From Ottowia thiooxydans DSM 14619 (GTDB lineage Bacteria; Pseudomonadota; Gammaproteobacteria; Burkholderiales; Burkholderiaceae_C): a DNA stretch of 64,000 nucleotides. Below the pieces are notes generated by a model. The model made no database searches, had not been told where the DNA came from, and saw only the letters and a list, made by a program, of their open reading frames with translations. Positions 18,285-27,640 of this stretch are shown here, one piece after another; positions within the stretch are counted from its first letter, which is position 1; each line of letters starts with the position of its first letter. Location: contig NZ_AUGX01000026.1 of NCBI RefSeq assembly GCF_000422885.1, positions 1-64,000 of the forward strand, read 5' to 3'. Made by a program: the position numbers and the translations under genes.

Positions 18285-18716
18285 TTAAAGCGCCTGGGAG
18301 AAATGCATTCCTTTGGAAAGCAAGCCCTGGCGGAAATAGAAACGTTGTGCCAGGGCGTTGCCAAGGCCTGTATCGAGCACGAAATGGGCGCAGTCTTGCT
18401 GCTTCGCTGTTTCGCGCAGCGCCTCAATCAGAACGCCGCCTAACCCCTGGCTGCGTGCGTCAGCGGTGGCCACCAAGTCGTCGACATAAAGGAAGCGCCC
18501 GTAAATCAGGTTCTCCTGGATGCGGTATCCCGCCAATCCCTTCACTTGATGGCCTTGCCATGCGCCCAGCAAACGGTAGCCCTGTTCGGACTGTCGACGG
18601 GCCTGCGCAGTAAATGAGGCTGCATCGCGCAGGTGTGGCCGCAATTCCCGCATGACGTCGAAGCAGGCGGCGTAGTCCTGATCGCTGTCAATGAGGCTCA
18701 ATCGAAAAGTGCTCAT
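18285..18716 (-). CDS. GNAT-family N-acetyltransferase
   Basis: A 143-residue GNAT protein. Motif A is present as YVDDLVATADARSQGLGGVL with the acetyl-CoA loop RSQGLG, and HFVLDTGLGNALAQRFYFRQG is motif B. The substrate is unknown. It is the first gene of the operon with the azoreductase and AhpD genes, only 12 bp upstream of the azoreductase gene. Confidence 0.88.
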   Translation of the reverse strand: MSTFRLSLIDSDQDYAACFDVMRELRPHLRDAASFTAQARRQSEQGYRLLGAWQGHQVKGLAGYRIQENLIYGRFLYVDDLVATADARSQGLGGVLIEALRETAKQQDCAHFVLDTGLGNALAQRFYFRQGLLSKGMHFSQAL

Positions 18717-18807
18717 ACCGATTTCCTTGTAACTAGGGCACTAATTTAAGAGAATCATGGCCTAGCAGGAAGGTGCAAGAATCAATTAAATGAATGGGAC
18801 ATAGCAC

Positions 18808-20232
18808 ATGGACATGCAGCAACTAAAGCTGAGCAGAGAACACGATGCGCCCATCTATTTGCAGCTGTATGGGCGCTTCCGAGATTCAATTGCGTCGGGA
18901 AAGCTGCGTCCAGGCGACCGAGTGCCTTCCGTGCGAAGCCTGGCCAGCGAGCTGAACCTGGCGCGTGGCACCGTTGAAATGGCCTATCAGATGCTGAGCA
19001 GTGAAGGCTATTTCCTCTCGCGGGGCCCAGCAGGCACCGTCGTGTCTCCACGGCTGGAAACTCTGAGCGAGTCTGGCCAGCAGGCTGCGTCCAAACCGTT
19101 GGCGCGAACTTCCCCAGGTTCCCAGACAGTCACCGGCGTCATCCGGCCTTTCCAGCTGGGGTTGCCAGCGTTAGATGCGTTTCCACGAAAGACTTGGGCG
19201 CGCCTGGCAGGCCGCAACGTGCGCACTTTGCAGGCGCAGTCCATGACCTACCCTGATCCAACAGGGTACGAGCCGCTGCGCCGCGCCATCGCCACCTATC
19301 TAGGCATATCGCGCGGCATTGCCTGCACGCAGGAGCAGGTGTTTGTCACGGCGGGCTACCGCAGTGGTCTTGAGTTGGTGTGTCGTACCCTGCTGACACC
19401 TGGAGATGCCGGATGGTATGAAGACCCCGGCTACATATTTGCCCGCCAGTTTCTGGAGCGTGCAGGCATGCGCCTTGAGCCAGTTCCCGTGGATACGGAG
19501 GGCCTGAAAGTGCAGGTTGGCTTGCAGCGGGCGCCGCATGCGCGTTTCGCCGTAGTGACGCCCACCCACCAGAGTCCCATGGGCATGGCGATGTCGCTGC
19601 CCCGGCGACTGGAATTGCTGGAATGGGCCAGCCAGCGCCAAGCCTGGATCATTGAAGACGACTACGACAGCGAATTCCGCTATCACGGAAGGCCGCTTCC
19701 CGCGCTGAAAAGCCTGGATCGAGACGGGCGCGTGCTCTACACCGGCACCTTCAGCAAGGTGTTGTTTCCTGGCTTGCGCCTGGCGTATCTGGTCGTGCCT
19801 GAAACACAGATCAAAAACTTCAGGGACTCGGCGAATCACCTTGGCGGCCTGGGTTCCATCTTGACGCAGGCCACGGTGGCCGACTTCATGGAACAAGGCC
19901 ACTTTGCCCGCCACCTGCGCAAAATGCGGTCACTGTATGCAGCCCGGCGCGGCTATCTGGTGGATGCGCTCTCAACGACCTTTGGTTCGCGCCTGCATGT
20001 TCAGCCCCAGGCCGGAGGCATCCATGTGCTGGCCCATCTGAGCACTTCGCACCATGACAAGGCCTTGGCTGAGGCGGCCCAGGCTCACGGGCTGGCCGTT
20101 GAAGCCTTGAGCAACTGGCGGATGAGAAGGTCGCGGCAGGGAGGCTTGTTGATGGGGTTCGCCGGCTTCACCACCAAGGAGCAGGCGTTGACATCTGTTG
20201 AGCAATTGGGGGCTGTGCTGAACCAATTCTGA
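18808..20232 (+). CDS. MocR/PdxR-type regulator: GntR winged helix fused to class I aminotransferase domain
   Basis: A 474-residue fusion. Residues about 10-80 are a GntR winged helix (RLPSVRSLA-like block PGDRVPSVRSLASEL, then NLARGTVEMAYQ). Residues about 110-470 are a fold-type I PLP domain with YTGTFSKVLFPGLRL carrying the PLP lysine. MocR proteins sense PLP or amino compounds and regulate neighbouring genes. It is divergent from the GNAT/azoreductase/AhpD operon, its probable target. ATG 18808 or 18814 may be used. Confidence 0.92.
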   Translation: MDMQQLKLSREHDAPIYLQLYGRFRDSIASGKLRPGDRVPSVRSLASELNLARGTVEMAYQMLSSEGYFLSRGPAGTVVSPRLETLSESGQQAASKPLARTSPGSQTVTGVIRPFQLGLPALDAFPRKTWARLAGRNVRTLQAQSMTYPDPTGYEPLRRAIATYLGISRGIACTQEQVFVTAGYRSGLELVCRTLLTPGDAGWYEDPGYIFARQFLERAGMRLEPVPVDTEGLKVQVGLQRAPHARFAVVTPTHQSPMGMAMSLPRRLELLEWASQRQAWIIEDDYDSEFRYHGRPLPALKSLDRDGRVLYTGTFSKVLFPGLRLAYLVVPETQIKNFRDSANHLGGLGSILTQATVADFMEQGHFARHLRKMRSLYAARRGYLVDALSTTFGSRLHVQPQAGGIHVLAHLSTSHHDKALAEAAQAHGLAVEALSNWRMRRSRQGGLLMGFAGFTTKEQALTSVEQLGAVLNQF

Positions 20233-20323
20233 TCAGGTCCCCATGTAGGGCCTTATCTGCGGTGTCTCCGCTGAATCTTGATAGGTGATCCGTGAGCCTT
20301 CGAGGAAGATGGCTCAGAGATCC

Positions 20324-21211
20324 CTAGTTCCCATACGTCTCAGCCGGATCGTTGTTCGGCGCTTGAAACGCTGCTTGCAAGGAGGCGGGGAAAGGCAGAT
20401 TGAGCGAGGTGTTGGAAGGTGGGATAGGGCTCATGAACCATTTGTCGAACAGCTTGCGAAGCTCCCCTGAATCCATGAGCTTCTTGATATGCGAATCCAC
20501 GGCTTGCTTGAACGCGGGGTCGTTTTTTCTCAGCATCAAAGCAATGGGCTCTTTGCCCAGCGGAGTCCCTACGATCTTGTAGTCCTGTGGGTTCTTAAGG
20601 TTGGCAATGTTTCCGGCCAAGGTGTTGTCATCCATAGCGAACGCGTCGGCTCTTCCCTGGTCCACCAGAAGCATGCTTTCGGCATGATCTCGCGCCAGCA
20701 CCAGATTGAACTTCAGGCCGTCTTTCTCCAACTTTCGCAGTCGCGGAACCAGGGTGGTGCCTGTGGTGGTCACGATAGTCTTGCCTGCCAGGTCTTCGTT
20801 GCGCGTGATGCCAGAATTGGCCTTCACTGCATATCGTGCTTCAGTGATGTAGGTGGTGTGGGCAAAATCCACTTGCTCTTTGCGCACGGCAGTGTTGCTG
20901 GTGGAGCCGCATTCCATATCAATCGTGCCATTTTGGACCAGGGGCATCCGGTTTTGCGACGTGACGACTTGGTAGCGAACATTGGCCTTGGGGAACAGGG
21001 CCTTGACGATGTTCTCGCACAGCTCTATGTGATAACCCAGATACTTGCTGTTCCCCAGTGTGTATGAAAGCGGGGCTGAGGAATCTCTGACCCCCAGAAC
21101 GATGGTCCCTGAAGAATTGACTTTCGCGATGGTGTTGATGTCTTGTGCATGCACACCAACGGCGGAGATCAGGCAGGCAATGGCGCCGAAAGCTACTTGA
21201 TGAATCTTCAT
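20324..21211 (-). CDS. Polar amino-acid ABC transporter substrate-binding protein
   Basis: A 295-residue periplasmic binding protein of the family 3 (SBP_bac_3) type. The start is ATG 21211 (MKIHQVAFGAIACLISAVGV), a signal peptide cleaved near VHA-QD. YHIELCENIVKALFP and MECGSTSNTAVRKEQVDFA are typical of glutamate/aspartate (GltI-like) receptors. No permease or ATPase gene is adjacent. It lies just downstream of the dialkylglycine-decarboxylase-like gene on the same strand, so it probably imports the substrate or a related amino acid. Confidence 0.9.
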   Translation of the reverse strand: MKIHQVAFGAIACLISAVGVHAQDINTIAKVNSSGTIVLGVRDSSAPLSYTLGNSKYLGYHIELCENIVKALFPKANVRYQVVTSQNRMPLVQNGTIDMECGSTSNTAVRKEQVDFAHTTYITEARYAVKANSGITRNEDLAGKTIVTTTGTTLVPRLRKLEKDGLKFNLVLARDHAESMLLVDQGRADAFAMDDNTLAGNIANLKNPQDYKIVGTPLGKEPIALMLRKNDPAFKQAVDSHIKKLMDSGELRKLFDKWFMSPIPPSNTSLNLPFPASLQAAFQAPNNDPAETYGN

Positions 21212-21258
21212 GGGATCGCTCCTAAACAAACATGGGGAGTGGTGGCAATGGCGCTGAC

Positions 21259-22587
21259 TTAAGCGGCTACGAGCTTGGTGCGAGAAATCTCATCCAGGCT
21301 GAGCCTCAAAGCTTCATCCAGAATGTCCACGCCACGGTCTATCTCAGACTGCGTAGTGGTGAGTGGAGGCGCTATGCGCCAGACCGAACCGCGCTCGGGC
21401 CGGCGGCGGATGTTCATGCTGAGACCCAACTCGTAGCAGCGCTGTGTCGTGAGTGCGCCCAGTGCATGGAAGGGCTCACGCGAGTCACGGCTTTTGACGA
21501 GTTCCACGCCAAGAAGCATGCCCTCGCCGCGCACATCGCCAATGGCTTCATAGCGTGATTGCAGTTCTTCAAGGCGCCTTCTCAGGTACCCACCCATCGT
21601 CTGCGCCCGCTCGATCAGGTGTTCCTCTTGAATGGTGCGCAACACCGCCAGTCCAACGGTGGCCGGCAATGGATCGGACACGTGGCTGGTGTAGAAAGTG
21701 AAGCCCTTGGAGTGAATGCTCTCTTCAATCGCCGGGGTAGTGGCAACCGCCGCCAAAGGCAGGCCGCCACCCATGGTTTTGGAGACGGACATGATGTCTG
21801 GCGTGACACCAAAGAAATCAGCAGCGTGGCGATGCCCAATGCGGCCGAATGCGGTTTGCGCTTCATCAAAAATCAGCAGCATGTTGCGCTCATCTGCTGC
21901 TTCGCGCAGAGCCTTCATGTAAGACTTTGGTGGAACCAGCACACCACCAGCGCTGATGATGGGCTCCACAATGATGGCGGCGCGGCGTCCGGTGGAAGCC
22001 ATGTCATACATCTTGAGGCCCATCTCCAGGCAAGCCAGGGCAGAGGCTTCTCCATCCAGACCTTTGATGTAGGGCCGGTACAAGTTGGGCTCCGGCATCA
22101 CGAAGACGCCGGGAACGTGTACGCCGTAGCCTTTTCGGTCGCTCGCGAAGGACGCTGCCGAAGCACCACCCGTCACACCATGCCAAGACCCGCCTACGGC
22201 AAGAATTTCATAACCATCCGTGAACATCTTGGCCATGCGCATGGCCACTTCGTTGCTCTCAGAGCCGGTGTTGATGAAGATCGACTTGGATAGGCCCTTG
22301 GGCATCCAGTCCTTGGCCATCGTCTCGGCGAGCTGGGCTACCACTTCAGGGATCATTCCGCTGAACAGGTGATAGGCCTTCTCCCCGGCTTCGTGAACCG
22401 CTTGCACAATGGCGGGATGATTGTGGCCAATGGTGGCGCACATCTGCCCTGAGGTGAAGTCCAGGATTTCGCGCCCGGTATCGTCAATGACGATGGAGCC
22501 CTTGGCACTCCGGAACAAGCTGGGAAAGGTATCGCCGCCGTAGCGAACCATGAATTCTTTAGCGGCCTCGCGCAGATGGGTGTTCAT
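21259..22587 (-). CDS. Class III PLP aminotransferase, 2,2-dialkylglycine decarboxylase-like
   Basis: A 442-residue PLP enzyme. It resembles the Burkholderia dialkylglycine decarboxylase in blocks that I remember: the VRYGG start region, DFTSGQM (the Gln that promotes decarboxylation is kept, residue 48), SWHG (the stacking Trp), VSKTMGGGLPLAA (the PLP lysine) and WRIAPPLT (carboxylate-binding Arg). The reaction would be decarboxylation-dependent transamination of alpha,alpha-dialkyl amino acids to a ketone, with pyruvate converted to alanine. Start is ATG 22587; upstream frame residues are not family-like. The divergent LysR gene parallels the dgdA/dgdR arrangement. Confidence 0.8.
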   Translation of the reverse strand: MNTHLREAAKEFMVRYGGDTFPSLFRSAKGSIVIDDTGREILDFTSGQMCATIGHNHPAIVQAVHEAGEKAYHLFSGMIPEVVAQLAETMAKDWMPKGLSKSIFINTGSESNEVAMRMAKMFTDGYEILAVGGSWHGVTGGASAASFASDRKGYGVHVPGVFVMPEPNLYRPYIKGLDGEASALACLEMGLKMYDMASTGRRAAIIVEPIISAGGVLVPPKSYMKALREAADERNMLLIFDEAQTAFGRIGHRHAADFFGVTPDIMSVSKTMGGGLPLAAVATTPAIEESIHSKGFTFYTSHVSDPLPATVGLAVLRTIQEEHLIERAQTMGGYLRRRLEELQSRYEAIGDVRGEGMLLGVELVKSRDSREPFHALGALTTQRCYELGLSMNIRRRPERGSVWRIAPPLTTTQSEIDRGVDILDEALRLSLDEISRTKLVAA

Positions 22588-22774
22588 ACGTTCTCTGAAA
22601 ATCAGTTGGTGATGTGAAAGTATTGAAAACTTCCCCTCGCCAGTCCAATGCCAATTCCACAAATGGCGTGATTGGTTGAACGCAGGGGCTATGCATAAAA
22701 CGAATCACGTCCTGCCAGGAATCAGCCCGGACTCACATAACATGTGGAATCGCTGACGCGAAGGGCTAAGAGCT

Positions 22775-23701
22775 ATGGAAACTCGCTGGATTCAAGATTT
22801 CGTGACCTTGACCGAAGTGCGCAACTTCACGCGCGCGGCGGAGTTGCGCAATGTCTCCCAAGCGGCCTTCAGCCGGCGTATTCAGGCATTGGAGCGATGG
22901 CTGGGCGCTACCCTGGTAGACCGCTCCTGCTTTCCCATGCGCATCACCGAAGCGGGTGAGCGGTTTCGGCCATCGGCCATTGCTCTGCTCAGCCAGATCG
23001 CGGATGTGAAAGCTGAAACCGCGGGCGAGCAGGAAGGCCATATCCTGCGGGTAGCGTTGCCCTTTGCGTTAGCGGCCACCCGCTTGGCGCAATGGTGGAG
23101 CGATTGGAGCCATGGCTTGGATGTGGCCGTCAGCATTGAAACCGGCCATGTGCTGGACACCATGCAATCGCTCTCTGAGGGCAGCGTAGATATGGTGATC
23201 TGCTATCAGCATGCGGCCAACCCCATTGCGCCCGACATGAGCCGCCATGAAAAAATCGTGCTCGCCACTGAGAAGGTGCGCCCTTATTCCGTGGCTGAAA
23301 TCACTCCGGAAGGCCGCAGACCCAAGTTTGTCTTGCCGGGAAGCGCGCAGAGCAAAGTGCCGCTGCTGATGTATGCGCCCACGGTCTATTTTTCTCGAGT
23401 GGTCGATTCCGCCATTGACAATGCGCCGCTAGATTTTCACAGCACGACGATCGTGGAGTCAGCCATGACAGATGTGCTGGCCAACATGGCTCAAAAGGGG
23501 CTGGGTGTGGCGTGGTTGCCAGACAGCAGCCTGGAGAATGGTCGCTTTCCTGATCTGGTGTTGGCGGCTGATGATCAATGGAGTACTGAGGTGGACGTAG
23601 TCGCCTACCGCTTGCGCAACAACGGTCGTAAAGTGCTGGAGCGCGTATGGCAACGTATTCAGCAGCGTATTCAGCTTCGTCACGATCAGGGCGGTGGGTA
23701 G
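22775..23701 (+). CDS. LysR-family regulator, HypT/QseD-like subgroup
   Basis: A 308-residue LysR protein. The N-terminus METRWIQDFVTLTEVRNFTR and LVDRSCFPMRITEAG match the HypT (YjiE/QseD) subgroup rather than the CrgA group seen elsewhere in the window. It is divergent from the dialkylglycine-decarboxylase-like gene and is its likely regulator. HypT of E. coli responds to hypochlorite through methionine oxidation; whether this protein does so is unknown. Confidence 0.88.
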   Translation: METRWIQDFVTLTEVRNFTRAAELRNVSQAAFSRRIQALERWLGATLVDRSCFPMRITEAGERFRPSAIALLSQIADVKAETAGEQEGHILRVALPFALAATRLAQWWSDWSHGLDVAVSIETGHVLDTMQSLSEGSVDMVICYQHAANPIAPDMSRHEKIVLATEKVRPYSVAEITPEGRRPKFVLPGSAQSKVPLLMYAPTVYFSRVVDSAIDNAPLDFHSTTIVESAMTDVLANMAQKGLGVAWLPDSSLENGRFPDLVLAADDQWSTEVDVVAYRLRNNGRKVLERVWQRIQQRIQLRHDQGGG

Positions 23702-23752
23702 CTGATCGCCGCTGACGAGAATGTCGCGCAGGAGCTCGGCGAATCCAGCGCC

Positions 23753-24118
23753 TCACCCACCGGCACGTTTCACGCGATGTCCCTGGGCCTGAAGCGCAGC
23801 CATCACTCGCTCCACGTGATCCCCCTGGATTTCGATCACTCCATCCTTGACCGTGCCGCCCGATCCGCAAGCCGTTCTTAATTGCTTGCCCAGCGTGGCC
23901 AGCCCTGTCATGTCCAAGGCCACGCCCTTGACCACTGTGACCGCCTTACCGCCTCGCCCCTTGGTTTCGCGCGAGACCCTGACCACGCCGTCGCCTACCG
24001 GCACGGGGTTGGTGGACTTGCAAGTGCATTGCGCCACCGGCTGACGGCAAGCCGGGCACATGCGACCCCCTTCAGTGGAATACACCAGGCCGCCGATGGA
24101 GAGTGATTGCTTCTTCAT
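23753..24118 (-). CDS. Translation initiation factor Sui1/eIF1-like (YciH) protein
   Basis: A 121-residue protein. The N-terminal half has a CPACRQPVAQCTC cysteine cluster that may bind zinc. The C-terminal SUI1 domain shows RETKGRGGKAVTVVKGV and LGKQLRTACGSGGTVKDG. Bacterial YciH may influence start-codon fidelity. I start at ATG 24118 (MKKQSLSIGG), which is where family members begin. It is divergent from the RhlE helicase gene 67 bp away. Confidence 0.92.
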   Translation of the reverse strand: MKKQSLSIGGLVYSTEGGRMCPACRQPVAQCTCKSTNPVPVGDGVVRVSRETKGRGGKAVTVVKGVALDMTGLATLGKQLRTACGSGGTVKDGVIEIQGDHVERVMAALQAQGHRVKRAGG

Positions 24119-24185
24119 GGCCCCCGATCGTACCGCCCGCATACACTGCCCCATACGGCTCTTCGCCAAAATTTCACTACGCGCC

Positions 24186-25451
24186 ATGCCATTTACCTCA
24201 TTGGGCCTCTCGCCCGAACTCGCCGGCGCCACCAGCGCTCTGGGTTTTACCCAGCCCACGCCCGTTCAAACCCTGGCCATTCCAGCAGCACTCAGCGGCT
24301 CGGATTTGCTCGCCACCGCACAAACTGGCTCTGGCAAGACTGTTGCCTTCGCCCTGCCCCTGCTTCAACATCTGCAGCAGGCCGGCACTACCTCTCCACG
24401 CCGTGTACGTGCCCTGGTGCTGGTGCCCACCCGGGAACTCGCCGCCCAGGTGGGCGAAGTGCTGCGCGGCCTGGGAGAAAACCTGCTGCCGCGCCCGAAG
24501 ACCGTGGTGGCCTTTGGCGGTGTCTCCATTAATCCGCAGATGATGGCTCTGCGCGGCGGGGCTGACATCGTGGTGGCCACGCCCGGCCGCCTTCTAGACT
24601 TGGTAGAGCACAACGCACTGCGTCTGTCCGGCGTCGAACAACTGGTACTGGACGAGGCTGACCGGCTGTTGGACCTGGGCTTTGCCGAAGAGCTGAATCG
24701 TGTGCTGGCGCTGTTGCCTGCACGGCGGCAGAACCTGTTCTTTTCCGCCACCTTCCCCCCCAACGTGGAAGCCCTTGCCCAAGGTCTGCTCCGCGAGCCC
24801 GTGCGCATCGACCTCCCGCCTGAGCCTGACAGCGCGCCCGCCGTGACGCAGCGCGTGATTCAGGTGGACGAACGCAAGCGCACGCAGTTGCTGCGCCATC
24901 TGGTCAAGGAGTACAAATGGGAGCGCGTGCTGGTTTTTGTGGCCAGCCAGTACGCCGCCGAGCATGTGGCCAGCAAGCTGCACCGTGATGGCTTGTTCGC
25001 CACTTCCTTCCACGGTGGCCTGAGCCAAGGCGCGCGCAAGCAGGTACTGGACGAGTTCAAAGATTCGCGCTGGGATGTATTGGTCACCACGGATCTGGCC
25101 GCACGCGGCCTGCACATTGACCAGTTGCCAGCAGTGGTGAACTATGACCTGGCGCGCTCCCCGGTAGACCACGTACACCGCATAGGGCGAACCGGCCGGG
25201 CGGGCCAGAGCGGCTTGGCCATCAGTTTCGTCAGCGCCAGCACCGAAGCGCATTTCGCCCTGATCGAAAAGCGCCAGGGCCTGAGCCTGCCGCGTGAGCA
25301 TGTGCCGGGTTTCGAGCCCACTGATACCGCAGAGGCGGCATCTCCCGTGCAGAGCGTGGCGCCTAACAACGGCGGCATAAAGGGCAAGCGCCCAAGCAAG
25401 AAGGACAAGCTGCGCGCCGCTGCTCAGCAGAAGAATGCATCGGCTGATTAG
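24186..25451 (+). CDS. rhlE: DEAD-box ATP-dependent RNA helicase, RhlE-like
   Basis: A 421-residue helicase starting at ATG 24186 (MPFTSLGLSPELAGA). Motifs in order: Q motif (GFTQPTPVQ), motif I AQTGSGKT, Ia VPTRELAAQV, II DEAD (LVLDEADRL), III SATFPP, IV VFVASQ, V TTDLAARGLHI and VI HRIGRTGRAG. A short basic tail (KGKRPSKKDKLRAA) follows. It unwinds RNA duplexes, typically in ribosome assembly or RNA decay. The earlier in-frame codons overlap the divergent Sui1 gene and were excluded. Confidence 0.93.
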   Translation: MPFTSLGLSPELAGATSALGFTQPTPVQTLAIPAALSGSDLLATAQTGSGKTVAFALPLLQHLQQAGTTSPRRVRALVLVPTRELAAQVGEVLRGLGENLLPRPKTVVAFGGVSINPQMMALRGGADIVVATPGRLLDLVEHNALRLSGVEQLVLDEADRLLDLGFAEELNRVLALLPARRQNLFFSATFPPNVEALAQGLLREPVRIDLPPEPDSAPAVTQRVIQVDERKRTQLLRHLVKEYKWERVLVFVASQYAAEHVASKLHRDGLFATSFHGGLSQGARKQVLDEFKDSRWDVLVTTDLAARGLHIDQLPAVVNYDLARSPVDHVHRIGRTGRAGQSGLAISFVSASTEAHFALIEKRQGLSLPREHVPGFEPTDTAEAASPVQSVAPNNGGIKGKRPSKKDKLRAAAQQKNASAD

Positions 25452-25843
25452 CTGGGTTTGGTGTCAACATCATCCGAAAAAATACGTTACGGAATACTGC
25501 TTCCTGACAAGCCAGCGCTTTGCAGAGATCTGCTTTCTTAAACGGTAGCGAAACTTTAATCTTTTAAGAGCGGCTACGAGCCACAAGCACTCTCAAAAGA
25601 GCGTTTGTGGTGAGTACCGTCGGACCGAAGTTCGTCGCAGTATCCGGGGATAGACGTTGCGAAGGCGGCTGTTCTCGGGGGTAAAGACCAACGGTTACCA
25701 AAATCGACGTTTGGGTATTAGAGGAAAATATCCGGAAATAGAACCGGAAAAAAAAGAGAGAAGTGCTCAAGGATTTAGTAAAGCAAATTATTGATATTGA
25801 ACAATAAAATTGTTAATATGCGAGGACATAGAAACCGGAAAAT
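25452..25843. other. AT-richer intergenic region with a hairpin and the fic promoter
   Basis: No convincing gene. Bases 25581-25610 form an imperfect 13-bp hairpin (CCACAAGCACTCT against AGAGCGTTTGTGG, 12 of 13 pairs if G-U is allowed). Composition drops sharply in GC from about 25730 to 25843, unlike the flanks. This suggests that the fic gene entered as foreign DNA together with its promoter. Confidence 0.4.
25800..25814. promoter_or_regulatory. Palindrome at the fic promoter
   Basis: AACAATAAAATTGTT is a perfect 6-3-6 palindrome 29 bp before the fic start codon, next to an AT-rich TTAATAT that could be a -10 box. It is a candidate operator, possibly for the winged helix at the end of the Fic protein itself. 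Confidence 0.4.
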
Positions 25844-27052
25844 ATGTCTGTTAAGTCTGACCTGATTGCGATCTACGATCAACCCCACCAGTTTGAGCCG
25901 CTACTGCCTGCTCAAAATTTGGTGGAGCTGGTTGACGCCACGCGGCGAGTCTTCGAAAAATCGGCTGCATTGAAGGCGTCTGCTAGTCCTGAGGCAAGAT
26001 CCGCCATACGGGAAATCGTGCGCTCTATGAACTCCTACTACTCGAATGGCATCGAGGGGCAAGCGACCCACCCGGCAAACATCGAACGGGCACTGCGGCA
26101 CGATTTCTCCGAAAAACCCGATGTAGCCAAACGGCAGCGAATTGCATTGGCACACATCGAAGCCGAGCGCGAACTCGAACCGAGTGTGACAACAGAAGCC
26201 TCAGCCTTGAGCAGCGCGTTCCTGCGCGAGGCCCACAAGAGTCTCTACAGTCGGCTGTCACGCGAAGACCGCACCACAGAGGATGGTCGCGTGGTCGAGC
26301 CCGCTGGGTTGCGTGTGCACGAGGTGGTTGTCGGCCGCCATCAACCGCCAGCATGGAAGTCATTGCCACAATTCCTCGCTCGCATGGATCAGGTATATGG
26401 CCGGTTGCATGGGGTGGATGCCGTGCTGATTAACATCGCGTCGGCACACCATCGCATGGCCTGGACGCACCCATTCGAGGATGGCAATGGGCGAGCTAGC
26501 CGTCTGCAGACGCACTGTGCACTTTTTCCCATTAGTGGCGGGCTGTGGTCGGTTAATCGCGGTCTGGCGCGCCAGCGCGAGCGCTACTACGAGATGCTCG
26601 ATGGCGCTGACAGTGCCCACCAGGGAGACCTCGACGGGCGGGGCAACCTCAGCCAAAAAATGCTTTGGGCGTGGTGCTGCTATTTCATCGAGCTCTGCGA
26701 AGACCAGGTGAACTTCATGGGCTCCATGCTCGACCTTCCTAAGCTCAAAGACCGCTTGCGAGCTCATGTCATGGTCAAGGGTGCCACAGAAGGACTTACT
26801 GAGTACCGCGATGAGGCCGTTCTGCCACTGCAGACCCTGGCAGTAAGTGGTGCCATGTCGCGTGGTGATTTCATTCGGATGACTGGGCTAGAGGAGCGGA
26901 CCGGGCGCAAGGTGGTATCGCGATTCCTTAGCGATGGCCTACTCAAGAGCGATGGTCACCGTGGAGCGTTGCGCATCGGCTTTCCGATGTCCGCGCTCAA
27001 CATCCTGCTGCCGAACCTTTATCCGGAAGCGTCCACAGTCATGCTCGATTAG
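25844..27052 (+). CDS. Fic-domain protein (class II, predicted AMP-transferase) with C-terminal winged helix
   Basis: A 402-residue Fic protein. The catalytic motif HPFEDGNGRASR gives the invariant His and the phosphate-anion hole. Upstream near residue 70, SNGIEG fits the inhibitory (S/T)xxxE(G/N) helix, so autoinhibition is built in as in class II Fic proteins. The C-terminal 90 residues (SGAMSRGDFIRMTGLEERTG) look like a winged helix. It probably transfers AMP from ATP to a protein hydroxyl; the target is unknown. No antitoxin gene is adjacent. Confidence 0.9.
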   Translation: MSVKSDLIAIYDQPHQFEPLLPAQNLVELVDATRRVFEKSAALKASASPEARSAIREIVRSMNSYYSNGIEGQATHPANIERALRHDFSEKPDVAKRQRIALAHIEAERELEPSVTTEASALSSAFLREAHKSLYSRLSREDRTTEDGRVVEPAGLRVHEVVVGRHQPPAWKSLPQFLARMDQVYGRLHGVDAVLINIASAHHRMAWTHPFEDGNGRASRLQTHCALFPISGGLWSVNRGLARQRERYYEMLDGADSAHQGDLDGRGNLSQKMLWAWCCYFIELCEDQVNFMGSMLDLPKLKDRLRAHVMVKGATEGLTEYRDEAVLPLQTLAVSGAMSRGDFIRMTGLEERTGRKVVSRFLSDGLLKSDGHRGALRIGFPMSALNILLPNLYPEASTVMLD

Positions 27053-27138
27053 TGTTCAACGCGGTGTTGATGCAACCCGTTTGAGCAGAACACGCCCTAG
27101 TCGCCAGTCAATCCAGCCAAGCCAAAGTGCATGCAAAA

Positions 27139-27157
27139 TATATCGTGGCACGATATA
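27139..27157. promoter_or_regulatory. 19-bp perfect palindrome, probable MarR operator
   Basis: TATATCGTGGCACGATATA is a perfect 9-1-9 palindrome, 26 bp before the marR start codon, in AT-rich promoter DNA. Its size and position match autoregulatory MarR operators. Confidence 0.7.
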
Positions 27158-27182
27158 ATTTTTTGGTTTATTTGATGCACAC

Positions 27183-27608
27183 ATGGCGAACAAGTCCAGC
27201 ACACTTGTCAAATCCGACTTCGAGACTCTTTCTGAATTTCGCTATCAGATGCGGCGCTTCGAGCGCTTCTCGGAGCGCGCCGCTGCGCAAGAAGGGTTAA
27301 CGCCGCAGCAGTACCTGCTGCTCTTGCACATCAAGGGCACGCCTGAACGAACATGGGCATCGGTCGGGGAAATCGCAGAACGTTTGCAGATCCAACCACA
27401 TGCAGCCGTTGCACTGGCCAGTCGCTGTGAAGCGCTGTCTCTGGTCGAGCGTCGCGCGAGCACGGTCGATCGCCGGTCGGTGGAGGTGCATCTCCTCGCA
27501 CGCGCAGAAGTGTTGTTGCAGCGTCTGGCGGCCCTTCATCGCGCCGAACTGAAATCGCTGGGCGGCGCGTTCCAGGTCCCCAAGATCGACTTCCCGGGCC
27601 ACGCGTGA
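27183..27608 (+). CDS. MarR-family transcriptional regulator
   Basis: A 141-residue winged-helix protein. The recognition region is WASVGEIAERLQIQPHAAVALASRCEALS and the wing is RRASTVDRRSVEVHL. It is probably dimeric and binds the palindrome just upstream. The HPP-CBS membrane protein gene starts 32 bp downstream and is the likely co-transcribed target. Confidence 0.9.
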   Translation: MANKSSTLVKSDFETLSEFRYQMRRFERFSERAAAQEGLTPQQYLLLLHIKGTPERTWASVGEIAERLQIQPHAAVALASRCEALSLVERRASTVDRRSVEVHLLARAEVLLQRLAALHRAELKSLGGAFQVPKIDFPGHA

Positions 27609-27640
27609 AACACGCGCATCGCTGACTCTCTGAAGTACGC

